From positions 1 to 5,499 of the forward strand of contig JAKFVJ010000158.1 of NCBI GenBank assembly GCA_021732245.1: 5,499 nt of DNA, written 5' to 3'. Below, in pieces: positions 1 to 5,163 of this stretch (positions are counted from its first letter, which is position 1; every line of letters begins with the position of its first letter). The stretch comes from Candidatus Obscuribacterales bacterium. GTDB taxonomy: Bacteria > Cyanobacteriota > Vampirovibrionia > Obscuribacterales > Obscuribacteraceae. The notes beneath the pieces were generated by a model. It searched no databases. It was not told the DNA's origin and saw only the letters and a program-made list of their open reading frames with translations. Both the position numbers and the translations under genes were made by a program.

Positions 1-1
1 C

Positions 2-568
2 GACGTATCACTTCTAAGTTCACTTGCGTACCAACTGTCAGTTGGTATTGAGAATGCACAATTACATGCTGAACGTGAAAGACAAGCAGTTACTGATGGC
101 CTTACAGGCATTAACAATCGTCGTAAATTTATGGATGAATTTGAGCGCGAATTTGTCAGAGCCAAGCGTTACAGTGAGCCATTTTCTCTTATCGTTGTTG
201 ACTTGGATTTCTTGAAGAAGATAAACGACAATTACGGACACCAAGCAGGTGACGAGGCAATTAAATCAGTGGCGACTGTGATGAAACAGTCGTGTCGTAA
301 CATTGATATTCCCGCGCGCTATGGTGGTGAGGAGTTCTGTTTGCTATTGCCCAATACTGACATTGAACTTGCCGGGCAAATTGCTGAAAGGCTGCGTAAG
401 CTTATAAACGAATGTCTGATTGTAGGTTTTGGCAATATTTCAGCTTCAATTGGTGTGGCATGTTACCCTAAACATGCAGGTGATCCCGACACTTTGTTTC
501 AAAAGGCTGATGAAGCGCTTTACAAAGCGAAAGAAGGCGGAAGAAACAGGGTTAGTATTTGTGAGTAG
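2..568 (+). CDS. GAF-GGDEF diguanylate cyclase, C-terminal part (5' truncated)
   Basis: This is the C-terminal 188 residues of a sensor diguanylate cyclase, which condenses two GTP into cyclic di-GMP. The frame is open from base 2, so the gene starts outside the window. The ATG at 131 lies inside the GGDEF domain and is not the real start. The first ~25 residues (LLSSLAYQLSVGIENAQLH) look like the last helix of a GAF domain, followed by a short charged linker and the domain entry motif TDGLTGINNRR. The metal-binding DLD is near 200-208 and KINDNYGHQAGDE follows. The active-site loop GGEEF lies at 323-337. The inhibitory I-site RxxD is intact (RNID, 296-307), so product feedback inhibition is expected. 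The C-terminal ADEALYKAKEGGRNRV motif is complete. Catalytic activity is inferred from these intact motifs. The sensory input is unknown because the N-terminus is missing. A zinc-ribbon gene follows 35 bp downstream on the same strand. Confidence 0.95.
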   Translation, partial: DVSLLSSLAYQLSVGIENAQLHAERERQAVTDGLTGINNRRKFMDEFEREFVRAKRYSEPFSLIVVDLDFLKKINDNYGHQAGDEAIKSVATVMKQSCRNIDIPARYGGEEFCLLLPNTDIELAGQIAERLRKLINECLIVGFGNISASIGVACYPKHAGDPDTLFQKADEALYKAKEGGRNRVSICE

Positions 569-603
569 AATTAGAATAGAGCTAGGACATTAGGAGAGAA
601 ACC

Positions 604-1086
604 ATGGGCATTTTCGACGAACTGGTGACCGGACTTAGCAAGGAAATAACGAAGGTACAGAGCCGTTCGCAGGAAATGGTGAAAGGCTATTCGCTTAACA
701 GCCAAATTCGCACTTTGGAAAGACGGAAAAGTGGCATTCTCACTGAGTTGGGTCGAATGGTGTTTGATAAGTATGAGCGCAAGCTGGAAATTACTGATGA
801 GAATTTCAAGTCGCGAACGGAAGAAATTGCCGATATCGACGATGAGATTGCTGATTTGCAGGATGAGCTAGAGGCTCTGCAACTTGCCAATGATCCAACA
901 GCTTCTGCTTCGCAAAAATCACAAGCGAAAGCCGGTTATCATCCGACCTCCGGATTTACTTGTCCGAAATGTGAGGCGCCGGCTAATGAAGACAAGCCGT
1001 TTTGCCCGTCGTGCGGTTGTGCGCTTACTGAAGGTAAGGAAAAGCGACATCACCATGATGACGAACTTTGTGACGAAGAACACTAA
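604..1086 (+). CDS. Small coiled-coil protein with C-terminal zinc ribbon and His/acid-rich tail
   Basis: This 160-residue protein has no assigned function. Its ATG is preceded by a strong Shine-Dalgarno AGGAGAG (592-597 core) with a 6-nt spacer, which fixes the start. Residues ~1-30 are amphipathic. Residues ~32-95 are rich in Glu, Lys, Arg and Leu in heptad-like order and probably form a coiled coil. Residues 96-118 are a Ser/Ala/Gln-rich linker. A zinc ribbon follows with C120-x2-C123-x10-C134-x2-C137, plus an extra C139. The tail carries HHH (149-151), several Asp/Glu, C156 and a final His. No signal peptide or membrane segment is visible, so it is probably cytoplasmic. It lies 35 bp after the GGDEF gene and is probably cotranscribed with it. 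Treble-clef or rubredoxin-like ribbons of this type usually bind structural zinc and mediate protein or nucleic-acid contacts. A partner cannot be named from the sequence. Confidence 0.85.
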   Translation: MGIFDELVTGLSKEITKVQSRSQEMVKGYSLNSQIRTLERRKSGILTELGRMVFDKYERKLEITDENFKSRTEEIADIDDEIADLQDELEALQLANDPTASASQKSQAKAGYHPTSGFTCPKCEAPANEDKPFCPSCGCALTEGKEKRHHHDDELCDEEH

Positions 1087-1097
1087 GTTCTTGCTTT
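1063..1097 (+). terminator. Hairpin terminator overlapping the zinc-ribbon gene stop
   Basis: The left arm GAACTTTGTG (1063-1072) pairs with CACTAAGTTC (1081-1090), giving 9 of 10 base pairs with one T-T mismatch and an 8-nt loop. The T-rich stretch TTGCTTT (1091-1097) follows directly. The structure overlaps the last codons and the TAA of the zinc-ribbon gene. It suits a plus-strand terminator protecting the convergent protease gene. On the minus strand no U-tract follows, so it should not terminate the protease transcript. The stem is AT-rich, so its strength is uncertain. Confidence 0.5.
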
Positions 1098-2034
1098 AGG
1101 TTCTAGCGCTTTTACCACAGTCCGGACAGAAAAAGAATGACGGACTTATTTTTGATTGGCAATGTGGACAGGTGCGTAAGCCTGATGTTGGTTCGCTTGT
1201 TGGATAGCGACCAGCGAGGATTTCTTGATATTGCTTGCTGCGCGCCCAGTTCTGAATTTCCTTAGCGCGATAAACAGGCAATGGATGGCTTTGCGATAGT
1301 TCGTGGAGAAGCTTGTAGACTTTATTCAATGTTGAATAATCGAGTTCTTCATAAGTGTCTGCTTGTCTCAAGAATTCTTGTGGATCAGTTTGAGAGAAAA
1401 CCGCTTTTGATCCACCTGCCAGCTTCATGTGCAAACGCAAGCAGACATCAGGATCTTGTACAACAAGCAACTCAGCTCTGTCAGCAGAGAGTTCTGATTT
1501 GCGAGACCATTCAAATAACGCAACAGCTAGTCCCATAGAAGCCATGCCGCCTAGTCCCAGGATGCGACCGGCAATCTGTCCAAGAAAATAAGCAATGGAT
1601 CTATACAGCACGTGTCCACATTTGACGTGTCCCAATTCGTGTCCAAGTACTGCCATCAATTCTTCTTCGTCTAACAGATCTACAAGAGCCGACTGCAACA
1701 CAATGAACGGTCTTTCCACACCGAAGGTAAATGCGTTGACTTGCGGATTCGTTGTGAGAAATAAATCCGGCTCGTGCATGTCCAAAATGTCAGCGGCTTC
1801 TTTAAATAGGCGATAGATTTTGGGACACTGCTTGGGTGTTACATGAATGGCTTGGCCCATAAGCTGGATGCGAAAAACTCGCTCAATACCCAGTTCCATT
1901 AATTTGCGAAAGACTTTATCTAAAATGGGTATGCGCTTAACGGCTTCCAGCGCCTGCGTATCAGCCGGATGTTCAAAGGCGGCTGACGTTATCCGGGGAA
2001 ACCTCTTCCTGGTGCGGCTTTCGACTGTCGACAT
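1096..2034 (-). CDS. M48-family zinc metalloprotease with C-terminal zinc ribbon
   Basis: This 312-residue protein is a Ste24/HtpX-type M48 metallopeptidase. The catalytic zinc site is visible: HELGH at residues 132-136 (two His ligands plus the general-base Glu) and the third ligand E181 in ELSADRA, followed by the family's D185. S249-H250-P251, near the end of the peptidase domain, matches the usual S/T-H-P motif. Residues ~143-173 are hydrophobic and could form one or two membrane-associated helices. There is no N-terminal signal or membrane anchor, unlike typical HtpX. A zinc ribbon ends the protein: C289-x2-C292-x10-C303-x2-C306-G. The start is supported by GGAGAAG on the minus strand at 2043-2049, 8 nt before the ATG. 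It converges on the neighbouring zinc-ribbon gene with a 9-bp gap. Family members degrade misfolded or membrane proteins, but the substrate here is unknown. The M48 assignment is firm; a subfamily name is not. Confidence 0.93.
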   Translation of the reverse strand: MSTVESRTRKRFPRITSAAFEHPADTQALEAVKRIPILDKVFRKLMELGIERVFRIQLMGQAIHVTPKQCPKIYRLFKEAADILDMHEPDLFLTTNPQVNAFTFGVERPFIVLQSALVDLLDEEELMAVLGHELGHVKCGHVLYRSIAYFLGQIAGRILGLGGMASMGLAVALFEWSRKSELSADRAELLVVQDPDVCLRLHMKLAGGSKAVFSQTDPQEFLRQADTYEELDYSTLNKVYKLLHELSQSHPLPVYRAKEIQNWARSKQYQEILAGRYPTSEPTSGLRTCPHCQSKISPSFFFCPDCGKSART

Positions 2035-2155
2035 GGTTAAAGCTTCTCCGCGAGTCTAATAATTCAAGATCTATCTACCCAGATCACGTGCCAATAAGCT
2101 TGACCTGGGGTATATATTAAGCACGGTTTTGCCTTAAATGAATTGAGGAAATTTT
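2035..2155. other. Divergent intergenic spacer between protease and hypothetical gene
   Basis: This 121-bp spacer must hold the start signals of both diverging genes. It contains the protease ribosome-binding site on the minus strand (2043-2049), a CACGTG palindrome at 2085-2090, an AT-rich TATATATTAA block at 2111-2120 and the GAGGA site of the downstream gene (2145-2149). No convincing -35/-10 pair stands out on either strand. No RNA gene or repeat is seen. Confidence 0.5.
2111..2118 (+). promoter_or_regulatory. Possible -10 element for the 211-residue gene
   Basis: TATATATT contains TATATT (2113-2118), a 5 of 6 match to the sigma-70 -10 consensus, 38 bp before the GTG start. The best upstream partner, GTGCCA at 2088-2093, is 17 bp from TATATA or 19 bp from TATATT and matches TTGACA at only 4 of 6 positions. 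The call rests mainly on AT-richness and position, so it is weak. Confidence 0.3.
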
Positions 2156-2791
2156 GTGACCAAGCATCGCAATTTCGAATCTGGTTCTGAAGACTCATCC
2201 AAGAATGATTGTCAGAGCAGCCAAAAGGCTTCGATGGAAGCAAATTTATCTAAAGTGGAAAAGTTGCCTGCCGATTTGCCGCAACCTCCTACTGATGGTA
2301 AGTTTCAAACACTTCTGCCTTACATTTATGATTATTGCCGCAAAGTAGCACGCTCTAGACCTCAAGCTGAAGCTAATAACCCGATTAAGGTTCAAGTGCC
2401 ATTACCATTTGGCAAGAAATATCATTATGACTCGCATAAGGTCGTAAATAAAGGTTACTCACAGGTAGATGCAATTGATATGGGTAAATCGGGGCTGCTT
2501 GAAAGCCTATATCAAGTAACGGATGGCAAAGAAGTAATTACTTTTGATAGGTCTACCATTCAAATTCATTCATTGGTCATACCCTTCTTAAAGGGCAAAG
2601 AGACATTTAGAACTGAGCAACCACTAAACGCCGAAAAGCCGGTCATTATTTTCAAGAATGCCGCCAAGAAATTGCCGAATCTTATGCAGGATCATATTCA
2701 TGCGGATCCTCGTGAGATTATCGTTGCCGATCCATTTGCTCCGGCTGACATACCTTTCAACCAGGCTGAAAAGACTGAGAAAAGAAAATAG
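2156..2791 (+). CDS. Hypothetical protein, 211 aa, GTG start, no recognised family
   Basis: I do not recognise this protein. The GTG start is chosen because GAGGA (2145-2149) lies 6 nt upstream and an in-frame TGA at 2144-2146 closes the frame just above it. The ATG at 2234 (residue 27) has a poorer site. Residues ~1-48 are Ser/Lys/Asp/Gln-rich and probably disordered. Residues ~50-66 (FQTLLPYIYDYCRKVAR) look helical. Residues ~75-200 alternate short hydrophobic strands with turns, suggesting a compact mixed alpha/beta domain. The end (EKTEKRK) is charged and basic. There are two cysteines (19 and 61), no signal peptide, no membrane segment and no obvious catalytic motif. Codon use and length of the open frame support a real gene. 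It stands alone between a divergent protease and a convergent exported protein, so the context gives no function. Confidence 0.8.
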   Translation: MTKHRNFESGSEDSSKNDCQSSQKASMEANLSKVEKLPADLPQPPTDGKFQTLLPYIYDYCRKVARSRPQAEANNPIKVQVPLPFGKKYHYDSHKVVNKGYSQVDAIDMGKSGLLESLYQVTDGKEVITFDRSTIQIHSLVIPFLKGKETFRTEQPLNAEKPVIIFKNAAKKLPNLMQDHIHADPREIIVADPFAPADIPFNQAEKTEKRK

Positions 2792-2805
2792 GTAGTACTA
2801 GAGAT

Positions 2806-4788
2806 CTACATACTCAGTATTTCAAATCCGCGACCAACAACAATTGCTAAGTTGTCTTTGATAGCAATTGCTGATGCTGCGTCAACAACAGGGAAGGAAG
2901 CAATTTCTTTTGGAGCTGATGGTGTTGTAAAGGCAATTATTGATGCCATGTCTTTGCCTTCAGCGCTCTTTCCGACAACAACTGCTTTGTGATTTGCAAC
3001 GGCTAGAGCGGCAGCGTCATGTGGCAAGGGTGTTGAGCCAAGAAGGGAAAGCTCTTTTCCTTCTTTGGATAGGATGAGCAGGAAGCCTCTGTCGTTGGAA
3101 TCTATTGCTGCAGCAACTGAATACTCATCACTCAAGGCGATATCGCGAATAGCTAAATTTTCAAAATGGCGAGTGCCTACAAGTTCTGGAGTTTCCGAAG
3201 TCGTATATAGCGCTACATCATGTAATCCACTGAGTAAAAGATAGCCGCCGGCTGCGGATAAGCGGCGATAATTTGCGTCAACGTCAAATGATTTTTCCGG
3301 TGTCAGGCTATTTGAATAAGTCTGAATTGGATAGATGGTTGTTTTCTTCGACTGTGCAGAAAGGACATAGCCTTTTTGTTTTTCAGTGTCAAATGCAACT
3401 TGTTGTCCGTTGACCTTTATCTCAGCAACGGTTGAATCTATCGAATCCATTTTGCGCAATGTGAGCGAATCTTTGCTCAAGCAAAGAATATAGCTTCCTG
3501 CGCCGGCAATTGATTTTGCCGTGCTGTCCACTTTGGTCACACCGACCATTGTTGGCTTTTCCGGTTTTGTAATGTCGTAGACTTTGAGATCCGCTCCACC
3601 TAGCACGACGAGATTTCCCCAGGCGGCAACACCTGAAGCAGGTAAGCGTGGAATGGAAAAGGTGAATACGTGTTGCCAGACGGATTTGTTGAATGAAATT
3701 ATTTCTGCGCCGGCACTGCCTGCGGCAATATAGCCGTAGTTGTCTTTGACCGACAAGCGACCTTTGGCTGTCATTCCGGTTTTGCCGGCCGGCAATGGAA
3801 TCGCCGCTCCGGCAATTAATTCCAAAGCGCGATTACATGTGACAGGTTGTACGCAAGGATTGAATTTTTGTTGACCTAACACCAAAAACCAATTGCGTTG
3901 GGCGGCGACATCGACGACTCGGGTCATGTCTGGTATTGGTGATGAAGATACCTTGTGCGGAGATATATCCATGTTGACCAGTGTCATCGTGCACTCTGGT
4001 TTGCCTGGCTCTTTACCCGCCAGCAAAATTAGATTCTTTTGACGGGCGAAGGACGTGTAATTACCGGGTAGCTGGATACCTTTGTGCAAAACCGGGGAGG
4101 CAATGTCGGCTAAATTGACAAAATCAAGTCGGCTATTATCTCCACCCTGCAAAATCATAAGTGACTTATCTTGCAGGTCTAGTCTGCTCACATGTGATTC
4201 AGTTTTCAGAGTAGACAGCAATGCCGGCTCGACTAGTTTGCCGTGTTTTAAGTTTGTGGCGAAGAAAGCAATTATGTGTTCGCCTTTGCCGCCTTCGCCG
4301 CCAATGACAATTGTGTCTAAGTTAGCTGCAATGCATGTCGGCTCCGAGAATTGGCCAAGCTGCACGGTTGATACCACATACGGTTCATCCATTGGAGACA
4401 GGCTGATTGATAGGAGCTCATAACGCGTCTCTGATTGTTCGCCTTCTTTGCTGACGATGGCAAATGCACGATGGGGAATTGCGCAGAAGTCTATGAGCTT
4501 TCGTCCAAGACCTGTTAATTCGCCTATAACGCGAGCCGAGTCAGCTTTTTTAAGTTCGACTATGGCAATGTGACCGAATTCATCGGCGAAGCAGGTATAA
4601 CCACGATCAACAATGGCAACGTGATCCGGTGCAATTGCCGGCGGCCAGGCTTGGCGGACTAACGTGTACGGGCCGGATTTGATTTTTGCTGCCGGCTTTT
4701 TTTTTGCTCGAGCGTATGCCGGGATACTAAATTCCGGAAAAAATGCTAACCCAAGAGAGGATAGCAAAAAATTTCTGCGTGTCAGCAT
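2806..4788 (-). CDS. Tat-exported LVIVD-repeat (beta-propeller-like) protein
   Basis: This 660-residue protein begins with a twin-arginine signal, T3-R4-R5-N-F7-L-L, then a hydrophobic stretch (8-20) and AxA sites (A24-Y-A26 or A26-R-A28) for signal peptidase. It is therefore predicted to be exported folded. The rest consists of ~45-50-residue units ending in strands such as NLVVLGGADLKVYDI (391-406), followed by a turn of the type TKPEKPTMVG (407-416). Similar units recur at ~515-538, 568-585 and 615-632, with more diverged copies in the first half (e.g. 57-78, 146-178, 224-258). This is the LVIVD-type repeat, expected to fold as a beta-propeller. It probably acts as a binding or scaffold module; no catalytic residues are evident. 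The start is supported by AAAGG on the minus strand (4796-4800), 7 nt before the ATG. It lies 29 bp after yggT and is probably in the same operon. The ligand is unknown. Confidence 0.85.
   Translation of the reverse strand: MLTRRNFLLSSLGLAFFPEFSIPAYARAKKKPAAKIKSGPYTLVRQAWPPAIAPDHVAIVDRGYTCFADEFGHIAIVELKKADSARVIGELTGLGRKLIDFCAIPHRAFAIVSKEGEQSETRYELLSISLSPMDEPYVVSTVQLGQFSEPTCIAANLDTIVIGGEGGKGEHIIAFFATNLKHGKLVEPALLSTLKTESHVSRLDLQDKSLMILQGGDNSRLDFVNLADIASPVLHKGIQLPGNYTSFARQKNLILLAGKEPGKPECTMTLVNMDISPHKVSSSPIPDMTRVVDVAAQRNWFLVLGQQKFNPCVQPVTCNRALELIAGAAIPLPAGKTGMTAKGRLSVKDNYGYIAAGSAGAEIISFNKSVWQHVFTFSIPRLPASGVAAWGNLVVLGGADLKVYDITKPEKPTMVGVTKVDSTAKSIAGAGSYILCLSKDSLTLRKMDSIDSTVAEIKVNGQQVAFDTEKQKGYVLSAQSKKTTIYPIQTYSNSLTPEKSFDVDANYRRLSAAGGYLLLSGLHDVALYTTSETPELVGTRHFENLAIRDIALSDEYSVAAAIDSNDRGFLLILSKEGKELSLLGSTPLPHDAAALAVANHKAVVVGKSAEGKDMASIIAFTTPSAPKEIASFPVVDAASAIAIKDNLAIVVGRGFEILSM
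3782..3795. repeat. 14-bp perfect palindrome containing two overlapping GCCGGC
   Basis: TTGCCGGCCGGCAA is perfectly self-complementary and lies within codons for Leu-Pro-Ala-Gly-Lys of the LVIVD-repeat gene. It combines two overlapping copies of GCCGGC, a hexamer found ten times in this window (starts 978, 3247, 3502, 3709, 3784, 3788, 4223, 4637, 4691, 4845). It may be a codon-usage effect or part of a genome-wide iterated motif. No regulatory role is evident inside a coding region. Confidence 0.4.
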
Positions 4789-4817
4789 GCGTTAACCTTT
4801 GCTAGACGTCGTATTGA

Positions 4818-5075
4818 TTATGGAAGTAATTGTCGCACTAGATTGCCGGCTAATTGGAGAAGGATAATGGCAATCATGGGAGAAAGGTCTATGCCGCTAA
4901 TTGGTGGGATAAGCCTTCTGAATGGTTCAACTATAGGTTTGACAGCCATATCCAACCACTTGAATGGTGGTTCATACCAGCGAATATTGGGAAACCAGCT
5001 GAGCAGACACCAAATTACAATTAACCCGCATGCGAGCTGGATGACACTGGCTATTAAACTTCCGATATCTAACAT
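4818..5075 (-). CDS. yggT: YggT-family small integral membrane protein
   Basis: This 85-residue membrane protein has two hydrophobic helices, residues ~6-28 and ~65-84, joined by a cytosolic or periplasmic loop. The loop holds the family signature PxxEPFRRLIPP (47-58) followed by GIDLSP (61-66). It has a single YggT unit; the E. coli protein has two, whereas cyanobacterial, plastid (YlmG/CCB3-type) and Gram-positive members often have one. Family members are linked to membrane complex assembly, cell division or osmotic response, but the molecular role is not settled. The start follows a purine-rich AGAGAGA (5084-5090, minus strand) 8 nt upstream of the ATG. The downstream Tat/LVIVD gene begins 29 bp after its stop, which suggests cotranscription. 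The family call is firm; the function is open. Confidence 0.92.
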   Translation of the reverse strand: MLDIGSLIASVIQLACGLIVIWCLLSWFPNIRWYEPPFKWLDMAVKPIVEPFRRLIPPISGIDLSPMIAIILLQLAGNLVRQLLP

Positions 5076-5087
5076 TCAATTATTCTC

Positions 5088-5133
5088 TCTGGAAATTTGT
5101 CTGGATTTTCCCTGGACATGTGACAATTCCAGA
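5088..5133. repeat. Inverted repeat and phased TCTGGA repeats, candidate operator
   Basis: The left arm TCTGGAAATTTGTC (5088-5101) and right arm GACAATTCCAGA (5122-5133) are complementary over 12 bp if two left-arm bases (AT) bulge out. They are separated by 20 nt. TCTGGA-like units occur at 5088, 5100 and 5111 (as CCTGGA) on the plus strand and once inverted at 5128-5133, so direct copies are 11-12 bp apart, about one helical turn. The right arm overlaps the candidate yggT -10. Together these suit a binding site for a dimeric or cooperative regulator. In the yggT leader RNA the same arms could form a hairpin abutting the ribosome-binding site. Both roles are inferred. Confidence 0.5.
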
Positions 5134-5142
5134 TTGTAACAT
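5113..5142 (+). promoter_or_regulatory. Possible sigma-70 promoter for thiL
   Basis: TGGACA at 5113-5118 matches the -35 consensus at 5 of 6 positions, and TAACAT at 5137-5142 matches the -10 at 4 of 6, with an 18-bp spacer. The start of transcription would fall near 5149, leaving a leader of about 15 nt. It overlaps the yggT promoter on the other strand and the inverted repeat, so the two genes may compete or share control. It is a moderate match only. Confidence 0.35.
5133..5141 (-). promoter_or_regulatory. Extended -10 promoter element for yggT
   Basis: Read on the minus strand, this is TGTTACAAT: an extended TGn element joined to TACAAT, a 5 of 6 match to the sigma-70 -10 box. Transcription would start near 5126, giving a leader of about 50 nt before the yggT ATG. 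No good -35 is visible at 16-18 bp, which is tolerable for extended -10 promoters. The element overlaps the edge of the inverted repeat. Confidence 0.45.
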
Positions 5143-5163
5143 CTACGGCAATTGCAGGCATTG

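Noticed and set aside
24..215. Short plus-strand open frame at the left edge
   Set aside because: It overlaps the clearly coding GAF-GGDEF frame, which continues to base 2.
131..568. GGDEF protein starting at the internal ATG at 131
   Set aside because: The frame is open upstream and carries the conserved TDGLTGINNRR entry motif and GAF-like helix, so this ATG is inside the domain.
1281..1816. Plus-strand open frames opposite the M48 protease gene
   Set aside because: The minus-strand frame contains the full M48 catalytic site, and these are its antisense shadows.
2100..2118. TTGACC at 2100-2105 as a -35 for TATATT
   Set aside because: Only 7 bp separate the two elements, far below the 16-18 bp needed.
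2792..2820. Possible bidirectional terminator between the 211-residue gene and the LVIVD gene
   Set aside because: There are small palindromes (TAGTACTA at 2793-2800; ATAC/GTAT at 2810-2820) and a T-rich run on the minus strand beyond 2791, but the stems are only 4-5 bp and poorly placed.
4843..5139. Open frame of 98 codons on the plus strand antisense to yggT
   Set aside because: It lies almost wholly opposite a well-supported YggT gene, has no convincing ribosome-binding site, and its sequence shows no domain features.
5076..5163. Thiamine pyrophosphate riboswitch upstream of thiL
   Set aside because: The spacer is only 88 bp, the inferred leader is about 15 nt, and no THI-box sequence is visible.
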